A DNA stretch of 64,000 nt. Source: JABDMH01 sp965223025. Its GTDB lineage: Bacteria; Bacteroidota; Bacteroidia; Chitinophagales; Saprospiraceae. The DNA is taken from the NCBI GenBank assembly GCA_965223025.1, contig CBDCVP010000021.1:558001-622000 (forward strand), in the 5' to 3' direction. This document shows positions 8,282-16,373 of the stretch, piece after piece. Position 1 is the first letter of the stretch. The number at the start of each line of letters is the position of its first letter. The notes under the pieces were generated by a model. It was not told the DNA's origin, searched no databases, and saw only the letters and a program-made list of their open reading frames with translations. The translations under genes and the position numbers were made by a program.

Positions 8282-10408
8282 TCAGGCCTCTTGCAGCTCA
8301 GTTTTGTATTGATTGATCAACTCTCTTTGGAGGTCTGGGGTCACTGCCTGAAACTCAGCAAAGGATCTGCTAAATTTTGCTTTGCCCTGAGTGATAGATC
8401 GTAATGTGCTGGAGTACTGATACATCTCTGCCAGCGGTACTTTTACCTGAATTTTTTGATAGTGTCCCTCCGTATTCATGCCCAAAATCATCGCTCGACG
8501 TGATTGTAGGTCACTCATCACATCGCCCATGACCTCATCGTCACAAAGTATCTCCACATCGTGTATGGGTTCTAAAAGCTGAGGATGAGCTTTTTCAAAT
8601 GCGTTTTTAAATACCATCGTTCCAGCCAGTTGAAAAGCCATATCATTGGAGTCAACCGGATGCATTTTTCCATCATAAATGCATACGCGAATGTCCAAGC
8701 AGGGAGATCCGGTCAATGGTCCTTCCTCCATTTTTTGCATGACACCTTTCTTGATAGCATTTGAAAACTTTGAGTCAATGGATCCTCCCACGATGCACCA
8801 TAGGTAGACCAGTTTACCTCCCCAAGGCAGCTCGGTTATATCTTCGTTTCTCACATTCAAATCAGAGGGAGGAGCCATTCCTTCAGTGTATGGCTCAATG
8901 CGCATGTGTACCTCAGCAAATTGGCCAGCACCACCACTCTGTTTCTTGTGACGGTAGGAATCGTTGGCAATTTTCGTGATGGTTTCTCGGTAAGAGATCT
9001 TGGGCCTTATAAAGTCTATGTGAATATTGTTGGCCTTCTCCAAGCGATATTTAATGAGGTCCAGATGCAGTTGTCCCTGGCCATGGAGGATGGTTTGTTT
9101 GAGCTCTTTGGACTGTTCCACGATCACTGTGGGATCTTCTTCTTGGATGGTGTGCAGTGCCTTGACCATCTTTTCCAATTCACCTTTGGCTGGTGCTGCC
9201 ACGGCCGTTCTGATCCTGGGATCCGGAAAACGTGTGGGTTCAATGGTCTTCACTTTCCCCTTAATGCCAAGCGTATCATTGGTGTGGGTATCTTTGAGTT
9301 TTACTGTGACACCGATATCTCCTGCCACCAGATCATTGGTCGGTGTGCGATTTTTACCATCCGAAATAAATATTTGGTTGAAGCGCTCCGATGTACCTGT
9401 ACGTTCATTATATAGCTCATCTCCTGCATTGAGCTTCCCACTAAAAATCTTGAAATAACTGACATTGCCAATCCTGGGTTCGGACATCGTCTTATAAACA
9501 AATAGGGTAGGATCAGCGGCTACTTCACATGCTAGTGTACCGCCATCAGCTAACCGGGCTTCAGGCCGATCAGCCGGTGAAGGAGCGACGTCGTTGATAA
9601 ATCCCATGATCCGTCCGCTGCCCATATTGTTTAGGGCAGAAGTACAGAATACCGGGTAGACTTCTTGCGCTGCCAGTGCAATTGTAAGTCCTCTTGCCAG
9701 CTCTTCTTCTGTCAGTGACCCCTCCTCGAAGAACCTTTCCATCAGGGTTTCATCGTTTTCCGCTGCAGCTTCTACCAGTTGGTTGTGGAGGTCCTGAGCC
9801 TTGGCTATCTCACTTTCGGGTATTTCTTTCTTCTCGGGCTTTCCACCTCCCTCAGGAAACACATACATGACCAATCTAAGAGCATCCACGATGGTGTTGA
9901 AATCCGCACCCTGATTTAGGGGGTATTGCACCGGTATGACATTAGTGCCGAATCTTTGCTTGATTTGGTCAAGACTCTTTTCATAATCAGCTTTATCGTG
10001 ATCGAGCTGATTGATGACAAACATCGCTGGTGTATGATATTCATCCACATACTCCCATACCAATTCGGTACCCACTTCCACTCCCGACCTGGCATCAATC
10101 AGGAGTAATGCAGTATCCGCTATTTTCAACGAAGAAATGACCTCTCCGACAAAATCATCCAGTCCAGGAGTATCAATGATGTTTATCTTGTTGCCTCTCC
10201 AATTAGCATGCATCAAGGTGCTGAAGATCGAGTTACCTCGTTCCTTTTCTATACTTGTAAAGTCGCTAGTAGTGTTACCGTCTTCTACTGATCCTCTTCG
10301 ACTGATGGTTCCTGACTCAAATAACATGGTCTCAGCAAAGGTAGTTTTACCACTGCCAGAGTGACCAAGCAGAGTTACATTACGGATGTTTTTCGTCTCT
10401 AGCGTCAT
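8282..10408 (-). CDS. elongation factor G-like GTPase (EF-G paralogue)
   Basis: This 708-residue translational GTPase has all five EF-G domains in order. The P-loop is GHSGSGKT near residue 15, and the G3 motif DTPGLDD is present. The G4 motif is NQLD instead of the usual NKxD, and the switch I region reads EKERGNSIF instead of ERGITI. Domain IV is present (about 470-600), as is the C-terminal domain V ending in TPDLQRELINQYK. These changes fit the second EF-G-like group found in many bacteria rather than canonical FusA, whose exact job is not settled. It is transcribed alone. An inverted repeat at 10439-10462 lies just upstream of the start. Confidence 0.9.
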   Translation of the reverse strand: MTLETKNIRNVTLLGHSGSGKTTFAETMLFESGTISRRGSVEDGNTTSDFTSIEKERGNSIFSTLMHANWRGNKINIIDTPGLDDFVGEVISSLKIADTALLLIDARSGVEVGTELVWEYVDEYHTPAMFVINQLDHDKADYEKSLDQIKQRFGTNVIPVQYPLNQGADFNTIVDALRLVMYVFPEGGGKPEKKEIPESEIAKAQDLHNQLVEAAAENDETLMERFFEEGSLTEEELARGLTIALAAQEVYPVFCTSALNNMGSGRIMGFINDVAPSPADRPEARLADGGTLACEVAADPTLFVYKTMSEPRIGNVSYFKIFSGKLNAGDELYNERTGTSERFNQIFISDGKNRTPTNDLVAGDIGVTVKLKDTHTNDTLGIKGKVKTIEPTRFPDPRIRTAVAAPAKGELEKMVKALHTIQEEDPTVIVEQSKELKQTILHGQGQLHLDLIKYRLEKANNIHIDFIRPKISYRETITKIANDSYRHKKQSGGAGQFAEVHMRIEPYTEGMAPPSDLNVRNEDITELPWGGKLVYLWCIVGGSIDSKFSNAIKKGVMQKMEEGPLTGSPCLDIRVCIYDGKMHPVDSNDMAFQLAGTMVFKNAFEKAHPQLLEPIHDVEILCDDEVMGDVMSDLQSRRAMILGMNTEGHYQKIQVKVPLAEMYQYSSTLRSITQGKAKFSRSFAEFQAVTPDLQRELINQYKTELQEA

Positions 10409-10438
10409 GATTTAGTTTTTAAAAGGACAATGAAAATC

Positions 10439-10462
10439 TGATTGGTCATCACACACCAATCA
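10439..10462. promoter_or_regulatory. inverted repeat upstream of the EF-G-like gene
   Basis: TGATTGGT at 10439-10446 and ACCAATCA at 10455-10462 form a perfect 8-bp inverted repeat with an 8-nt spacer, 31 bp before the start codon. It could be a leader hairpin or an operator. Confidence 0.4.
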
Positions 10463-10656
10463 CAGTATGATAAAGAGTCAAAATAGGTATTTACAGGTAC
10501 TAAACCTAAGATTAATTTAAAGGAAGCATCATTTTTTCTTATGTAATAATCTGCGATATATCCTAGGCTTCAGATCAATGTATTATCAATGGTAGATACC
10601 AATAATGTGTCTTGATTTGCCAGTTGTCGTTGGTATGAATTTAGTAGTAATTAAAC

Positions 10657-11697
10657 CTATTGCAGGTGATCATTGGAAGGCAGGTAAGCCGGCTGAAAGG
10701 CATTTTTTGCCGCAATCTTTAATTGCTGGCAGGTTGCTGCAATGGTCTGTTCGATCGGTATGTACCTCATTCCTAATTTTGCAACAGATTTCCGGTTATC
10801 AAATAGATAATTTTTGGAAGCATTTCTCAGGCTGCCTCGCGTGATCACCTTTGCATCTGACGAAAAGAGTGAGCCTATTTTGCTCGCCATAAAGGCCAAC
10901 TCATTTAGGAATGGATTGAGTCGGATGGAGGGAGGCTTTACATCTAATTGCCAGGCTATCTGTGATAAGACATCGAGATAGGATCTGTTTTCTGAGGAGA
11001 TCAGAAATCGTTGCTGTTCAATGTCGCTTTCGAGCAATAAAATGACCGCTTTGGCAACATCACGGACATCAACAAAACCCGTTGAGCCCTGGGGATAAAA
11101 GGGCATGCCGCCAAGTACCTGCCGAAAGAAACTGGCACTCCCTCTACTCCAAAACCCGCTTCCTACCACCACCGATGGATTGAGTATAGCGATGGGCAGA
11201 CCCTCGCCACCAGCTCTCCAAACTTCGATTTCAGATTTGTACTTTGAGATGGCATAAGGCGACAATACCTTGACACCATCAGTCTCGGTTGACTCGGTGA
11301 TCAGTGACTGATCTGCTGACCGGGAAAGGGAGGCAATCGAACTGATATGTATGAATTTTTTAATGTCACAATCCAGCGCCACGTTGACCAGATTGGCGGT
11401 GCCTTGGACATTAAATTTTAGCAATTCAGCTTTGTCGGCAGGGGCAAATGAGACCAAGGCTGCTGCATGGATGATCACCTGAGCATCCTTGAGGTGATCC
11501 TGTAGGGTACAAACATCCAGTAAGTCTACATCCTGCCATCTTGCGGATTGAGCGGCCTCCCCTAAGAGGGCAAGATCACTGGTAGGGCGTTTAAAGCAGA
11601 GGATGTCGTTGTATCCCTGTTGAAGCAGATTTCTGACGATGTAGCTCCCAATGAAGCCCGACCCTCCCGTTACTATTACCTTAGATTGCTTATACAT
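10657..11697 (-). CDS. NAD-dependent epimerase/dehydratase (extended SDR)
   Basis: This 346-residue extended short-chain dehydrogenase begins MYKQSKVIVTGGSGFIGSYI, with the TGGSGFIG dinucleotide-binding motif. The catalytic YxxxK is seen in YAISKYKSE, with a Ser upstream in HISSIASLS. The sequence resembles the dihydroflavonol reductase/3-beta-HSD-like branch, which acts on varied ketone or sugar substrates; no specific substrate can be assigned. The start is set at 11697, since the upstream frame belongs to anmK. The first codons overlap the last 8 bp of anmK, so the gene sits at the end of the cytochrome-anmK-epimerase operon. Confidence 0.88.
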   Translation of the reverse strand: MYKQSKVIVTGGSGFIGSYIVRNLLQQGYNDILCFKRPTSDLALLGEAAQSARWQDVDLLDVCTLQDHLKDAQVIIHAAALVSFAPADKAELLKFNVQGTANLVNVALDCDIKKFIHISSIASLSRSADQSLITESTETDGVKVLSPYAISKYKSEIEVWRAGGEGLPIAILNPSVVVGSGFWSRGSASFFRQVLGGMPFYPQGSTGFVDVRDVAKAVILLLESDIEQQRFLISSENRSYLDVLSQIAWQLDVKPPSIRLNPFLNELAFMASKIGSLFSSDAKVITRGSLRNASKNYLFDNRKSVAKLGMRYIPIEQTIAATCQQLKIAAKNAFQPAYLPSNDHLQ

Positions 11698-12798
11698 TAA
11701 TGGTGGCTGGTGCTTTCCAGTTTTGATAGAGGCATCCACCCACATGATCATCTGACGCACCCGTAGAGCTACTGATGACATTGGTGATGCCATGGATAAA
11801 GAGAAAACCCATCAAGCCCATGAGCGCGGCTTCTTTAAAGGCGATCAATTCCGGACTTAGGGGGATAAATTCAAATGAAATCTCAGAAAGGGCGGATCTT
11901 AGTTGCTGCAATAAGAAGACATTGAATGCTCCGCCTCCTGAAATGGCTATGTTGGCTGTTACTCCCTTCTGTGACCGATACCTTAAGATGATGGAAGCGA
12001 TCTGCTGCGCAATGTGCTTGGTAGTTGTGTGAAGTTTATCGGGGATAGTGGCATCACAGCTCTGGATAATCGACCACAGATCGCTCATCACCTGGCTGTT
12101 GTCTAGTGACTTGGGAGGGGTGCGCTGCAGGTAGGGCCAGGCATTCAGTTTTCCCAGTAGATCCGTATGGAGGTGTCCTGACGCAGCGATCGAGCCCTCA
12201 GGATCAAATGTCAGATTCAGTTCCTGTGCAAGTTTGTCAAGTAGTTGATTGCAGGCACAAATGTCGAAGGATCTCCTGATGCCACCTGACAAGAACGAAA
12301 TATTACAGATTCCACCCAAATTCACATAGTAGTCTGCCTCGGGAAGAAGATGCTGATCTGCCAGCGGTGCCAGGGGTGCACCTTGTCCGCCTAGGACCAT
12401 ATCCATCTGCCGGAATTGGCAAACTACAGGCCTTTCGACTTGAGCTGCAATGGCAGCACCATGTCCTATTTGGCAGGTAGCTTGCTCCGCAGGATCGTGA
12501 AATATGGTATGCCCATGCCAGGCAACCAACGAAGGTGTAAGGTTAGATTTATCGCAAAAGGACTTGGCTAATTGACCCACATATTTACCGAGAGCATGGT
12601 CTAGCAAATAAAGCGATCTACCGGTGTACCGAGTGGCATTTGCCAGGTCCTGTTTCCAGTGGAGAGGATAGGGGATCGTCTCACTTTGAATGAAATGCCA
12701 ATCTACCTCTAAGGGAGTTTTTTTTTAAGTTGGAAAGAGCAACAAGACAAATCTAATCCGTCTAATGAGCTACCCGACATCAGACCTAAAACATCCAT
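11690..12798 (-). CDS. anmK: anhydro-N-acetylmuramic acid kinase, with a 1-nt frameshift near the N-terminus
   Basis: AnmK phosphorylates and opens 1,6-anhydro-MurNAc to MurNAc-6-phosphate during cell-wall recycling. The body from 12607 shows WHGHTIFH, GQGAPLAPLADQ, NLGGICN and a final KEAALMGLMG. The true start lies upstream at 12798 (MDVLGLMSGSSLDGLD, the family's MSGTSLDG phosphate motif), 1 bp after the cytochrome gene's stop. Between the pieces is a run of nine A residues (minus strand, about 12713-12721), after which the frame shifts to LEVDWHFIQSETIPYPLHWK. Ten A residues would give an uninterrupted 369-residue protein, the normal family length. The frameshift is probably a sequencing indel, but it could be real. 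Confidence 0.88.
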
Positions 12799-12799
12799 T

Positions 12800-13159
12800 T
12801 TATTGCTTTAATGTCACAGTATAGTCAGCAACCGCTTGGATTTGCTCAGGTGAGAGAATGCTCTCGTAGGGAGTCATCAGCCCCTTTCCTTTCGTGATCT
12901 GTTGGATCCGATCTTCCATGGTGATGGCGGATACCGATAAATCCTTAGCCCCGTTGAGGGCAAGCTTGCCATCGAGACCGTGACATGCAATACAGTACGT
13001 CTTGAAAATCTTCTCACCATCAGGTGCCGCAGGTGTTGTGGGTTCTGGTGCGTCCATTTTTTGATCCGACTTTGCAGCATCTGTTCCTTTTTCGCCACCA
13101 CCACAACTCATCGCGCCAATAATGGCAGTTATGGCAAAGATTCTCACGAATTTTTTCAT
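12800..13159 (-). CDS. class I cytochrome c lipoprotein
   Basis: This 119-residue protein has a lipoprotein signal (FAITAIIGAMSC) and a charged Pro/Ala-rich linker. The cytochrome domain carries the haem-binding CIACH motif at about residue 56-60. A later Met in GKGLMTPYE is the probable axial ligand, and the end is QIQAVADYTVTLKQ. It should carry electrons at the periplasmic membrane surface. It is the first gene of an operon with anmK 1 bp downstream, although the two functions are not obviously linked. Confidence 0.9.
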   Translation of the reverse strand: MKKFVRIFAITAIIGAMSCGGGEKGTDAAKSDQKMDAPEPTTPAAPDGEKIFKTYCIACHGLDGKLALNGAKDLSVSAITMEDRIQQITKGKGLMTPYESILSPEQIQAVADYTVTLKQ

Positions 13160-13705
13160 CTTCAGGATTTAGGCCGGAAATATAGTAAATGTTGGCAAGT
13201 GAGTCCACTCTGGAATCAGGCAATTTTAATAAACTGAATTTAGTTGTGGATGAGAATCTATTTTTTTTGAGTTTCGATGAAGCTTGCGTAGTAGCTCGAG
13301 CGTAGTGAAAACTTCCCTGTGGAAACTCCTACATGTGGTAAGATTCTGGAGCGAATCAAAGGTTTGATGTCAAAAAGGATTTTATGGTCTCTGTCATCTG
13401 ATTTGATAGTCGTAGGGAGTTATCATACTTTCGCGGTGAAAACCAAACAGCATGCGTAGGCCCTTAAATCTTATCATTGGTTGGATAGTCTCTCCAGGAC
13501 TGCTCAGTGGTTTTCTTCCGGTCATGGACCTAAGCGATAGAACCCATCGCCATACTTCCTCGGAGCTCGAGTCAACTCGACCTACTAATGTCGGTCAGTG
13601 TTTAATCCGATGTTTGTGTTTCAGCTGCTTTCAGACACATTCGTTGCAATGGCATTGCGGCGGTGATATGATAAGGGATCTCCTCATTCAACGCTCGGTT
13701 GCGAG
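13160..13705. other. intergenic region of 546 bp with one doubtful small frame
   Basis: This lies between the divergent cytochrome and cyclase genes. A plus-strand frame of 85 codons (13452-13709) begins with a hydrophobic stretch (LNLIIGWIVSPGLLSGFLP). It ends in a TGA that overlaps the cyclase ATG, an arrangement typical of coupled genes. Its remaining composition (Cys-, His- and Arg-rich) is not protein-like, so it is not called as a gene. No RNA gene or promoter consensus was recognised. Confidence 0.4.
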
Positions 13706-14359
13706 ATGAAGTACATTGATCTTAGTCACACAATCGAAGATGGAATGCCTCCATATAAGGGGCTACCAGGTCCGATGATCTGTGATTTCCTGAGTAGGGA
13801 AGCTTCTCGCGCAAACTACGACGGGGAGACTACATTTCAGATCGGACAGTTAAAGATGGTTGGAAATACTGGCACCTACCTGGATTGTCCGTTTCATCGC
13901 TTCGAGGAGGGTAGGGATTTCACGCAACTTTTTCTGTCAGATATAGTCGATCTGGCTACGATCAAAGTTGATGCACCATTTCAAGCAGGCCTGGCTATCG
14001 GACCAGAGTTTTTTGAAGACTTGGAGTTGGCCGACAAATGCTTACTCATACATACTGGATGGGCCACTCATTGGGGTACGGATCAGTACTATGAGCAACA
14101 TCCCTTCCTCACTGCAGCCGCAGCCAGTTTTCTGGTCGATGCTGGATCCAAGGTGGTCGGAATAGACAGTCCAAATATCGACGACACCAGTGGCAAAATG
14201 AGGCCTGTTCATACCAGTCTGCTTGGGGCTGATATTTGCATCGTGGAGCAGCTCTGTCAGCTTCACCTCATACCCAATGAAGGTGCCAATTTTTCAGCAG
14301 TACCCCCTAAGATTAGGGGCATCGGTTCACTCCCAGTACGTGCATTCGCAAAATTTTAG
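13706..14359 (+). CDS. cyclase family protein (kynurenine formamidase-like fold)
   Basis: This 217-residue protein of the PF04199 family starts with the typical YIDLSHTIEDGMPPYKG. The family's metal motif HxGTHxDxPxH appears here as N54-T-G-T-Y58-L-D60-C-P-F-H64. Two of the usual metal-ligand histidines are thus Asn and Tyr, while Asp60 and His64 remain. Later conserved elements are LLIHTGWATHWG and VGIDSPNIDD. The family includes arylformamidases and various amide or lactone hydrolases acting in the cytoplasm. The substitutions mean metal binding or activity may differ. The YheT-type gene follows 4 bp later, so the two are cotranscribed. Confidence 0.85.
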   Translation: MKYIDLSHTIEDGMPPYKGLPGPMICDFLSREASRANYDGETTFQIGQLKMVGNTGTYLDCPFHRFEEGRDFTQLFLSDIVDLATIKVDAPFQAGLAIGPEFFEDLELADKCLLIHTGWATHWGTDQYYEQHPFLTAAAASFLVDAGSKVVGIDSPNIDDTSGKMRPVHTSLLGADICIVEQLCQLHLIPNEGANFSAVPPKIRGIGSLPVRAFAKF

Positions 14360-14363
14360 AAGC

Positions 14364-15326
14364 ATGCCGATACTATCCAGTACTTACAAGACGGCATTCT
14401 ATCTGCTTAATGGGCATATGGAAACCATCTTTCCCTACCTCCTTAGACCTGTCAAATCCGTCAACTATGCCAGGGAGAGGTTAGTGCTTCCAGATGGAGA
14501 TTTTCTAGATTTGGATTGGTTGGTCGGTGGGCACAAACGACTGGCGATTCTGTGTCATGGTCTGGAAGGTAGTAGCGACAGCCAATATATGAAAGGCATG
14601 GCATCGGTATTGCATGGCAAGGCATGGGATGTGCTTGCCATCAATTTTCGATCCTGCAGTGGTGAGATGAATCGCAGGTTGCGCATGTACCATCACGGAG
14701 AAATTGAAGATTTAACCACAGTGGTCCAGCATTTGATTGAGCTGGGAAAATACGATGCGCTCTCACTGTGCGGTTTTAGTCTTGGAGGAAATGTGATCTT
14801 AAAATACCTTGGTGTCTTGAGTTCAGAAGTACCCTTACCGGTGAGAAGTGCAGTGGCCATCTCCGTTCCGTGCGATCTGGCTTCTTCATCAAAGGCCCTC
14901 GATCGCTGGTCCAGTTATTTATACACTAGACGATTTAGAAGATCGCTGAAGGAGAAATTTGAAGCCAAAAACCAGCAGTACCCTGGTACTTTTGATCTGG
15001 AAAACTACCACAAGGTGGGGTCGTGGCATGCCTTCGACAGCAAGTACACGACCGCTCTGACACCCTTCGAAACCGCCGAGGAGTACTATGAGCAGGGATC
15101 AGCCAACAATTTTCTGGATGGTATTCGTACTTCGACATTAATCATCAATGCCCTCAACGATCCATTCTTGATGCGAAAGAGCTATCCGAAGGATGCTTGT
15201 GAATATCATGATTTTGTGTATCTGGAGACACCTAAGTATGGTGGCCATGTTGGATTCTGGTATCCTGGCTTATCCCAATCCTATATTGAAAGCAGGGCCA
15301 TTGAATTTATGAATCAGCATGTCTAA
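14364..15326 (+). CDS. YheT-family alpha/beta hydrolase
   Basis: This 320-residue hydrolase has the oxyanion region HGLEGSSDSQYM, the nucleophile elbow GFSLGGN, an acid region NALNDPF and the catalytic His in GGHVGFW. These fit the YheT/ABHD1-3 group of putative esterases and lipases. The start at 14364 (MPILSSTYKTAFYLLNGHME) follows the cyclase stop by 4 bp. Longer in-frame starts lie inside the cyclase gene and are unlikely. The natural substrate is unknown. Confidence 0.88.
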   Translation: MPILSSTYKTAFYLLNGHMETIFPYLLRPVKSVNYARERLVLPDGDFLDLDWLVGGHKRLAILCHGLEGSSDSQYMKGMASVLHGKAWDVLAINFRSCSGEMNRRLRMYHHGEIEDLTTVVQHLIELGKYDALSLCGFSLGGNVILKYLGVLSSEVPLPVRSAVAISVPCDLASSSKALDRWSSYLYTRRFRRSLKEKFEAKNQQYPGTFDLENYHKVGSWHAFDSKYTTALTPFETAEEYYEQGSANNFLDGIRTSTLIINALNDPFLMRKSYPKDACEYHDFVYLETPKYGGHVGFWYPGLSQSYIESRAIEFMNQHV

Positions 15327-15350
15327 GTCATTCGTTAGCATGTGACTTAG
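15323..15350 (+). terminator. hairpin at the end of the YheT-type gene
   Basis: CTAAGTCA at 15323-15330 pairs with TGACTTAG at 15343-15350. The left arm includes the stop codon. There is no clear T-run after it, so it may act as a 3' stabiliser rather than an intrinsic terminator. Confidence 0.4.
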
Positions 15351-15496
15351 GCCTTATGAGATGCTCGGTGATTCCATTTGCCGACCGTTTTTGCCCTGGT
15401 AGTCTGGTGCTGCCTCTCAGTTGAGATGGCATCCCTGACCTGTCATCTTAAAACTTACCATTACATTTGAGTGTGGACTCAATCACTGGACTCACT

Positions 15497-16357
15497 ATGG
15501 ATAAGTACAAAGGCAATATCGTCATCACTGGAACCTCTACCGGCATAGGGTATGCCGCTGCGCTAAAATTTGTCAATGAAGGCTATCGAGTTTTTGGTAG
15601 TGTACGCAAAAGTGAAGATGGTGTTCGTCTTGCTCAGGAGCTCGGACCGCAGTTTACTCCCCTTGATTTTGACGTGACGCGTCATGATGAGATTTACGCA
15701 GCCAGGGATAAGGTCGCCGACATCCTAGAATCGGAGGGTGTCGATCTGCTGATCAATAATGCGGGCATGGCTGTTAGTGGTCCCACTATGTTCATTCCAA
15801 TCGAAGATTATCGGTATCAGTTTGAAGTGAATCTATTTGGATTGATTGAGACTACCAAAGCATTCTTACCTCTCTTGGGAGCAGTGAAAGACTGCAAGCA
15901 TCCACCGGGAAAGATCATGAACATCAGCTCCGTAGCGGGTCAGTTGGTCTTCCCTTTTATGGGTCCCTATGCTGCCTCCAAGCATGCTGTAGAAGGATTT
16001 TCTCACACCTTGCGAAGAGAACTGATGATATTTGGCATCGATGTCATCATCATTGCCCCTGGAAGCATCAAGACGCCCATCTGGGAGAAGGTAGAAGATC
16101 TGACTGATGAAGTAATGGAGTCCATGTACGGTGAGGTCGTTTCCAGGTTTAGATCGGGCTTTGTGCGAGAAGCTGAAGAAGGATTAGAAGTCCAGGATTT
16201 TGTCGATGATTTGTTCAAAATCTATCTGAAACGTAGACCTAAAGCACGATATGCCATGCTCAATAAAAAATGGATAAAATGGACAGTGCCCCGATATCTG
16301 TTTTCACATCGATTTTTAGATCGTTATATCAAGAAAATCCTAAGGATGGATGGATAG
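15497..16357 (+). CDS. short-chain dehydrogenase/reductase
   Basis: This 286-residue classical SDR has the cofactor motif TGTSTGIG near the N-terminus and the structural NNAG in LINNAGMAVSG. The catalytic residues are the Ser in NISSVAGQ and Tyr-Lys in YAASKHAVEG. It resembles reductases acting on lipids, sterols or retinol-like substrates, but this does not fix the substrate. The ATG at 15497 (MDKYKGNIVITG) is preferred over a TTG 30 bp upstream. It is monocistronic and ends 16 bp from the convergent hydrolase-phosphatase fusion. Confidence 0.88.
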   Translation: MDKYKGNIVITGTSTGIGYAAALKFVNEGYRVFGSVRKSEDGVRLAQELGPQFTPLDFDVTRHDEIYAARDKVADILESEGVDLLINNAGMAVSGPTMFIPIEDYRYQFEVNLFGLIETTKAFLPLLGAVKDCKHPPGKIMNISSVAGQLVFPFMGPYAASKHAVEGFSHTLRRELMIFGIDVIIIAPGSIKTPIWEKVEDLTDEVMESMYGEVVSRFRSGFVREAEEGLEVQDFVDDLFKIYLKRRPKARYAMLNKKWIKWTVPRYLFSHRFLDRYIKKILRMDG

Positions 16358-16373
16358 AATACCATGCTGTACC

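Noticed and set aside
13452..13709. A small gene coupled to the cyclase
   Set aside because: The ATGA overlap and hydrophobic start are suggestive, but the rest is Cys-, His- and Arg-rich and not protein-like; it is kept only as a note in the intergenic entry.
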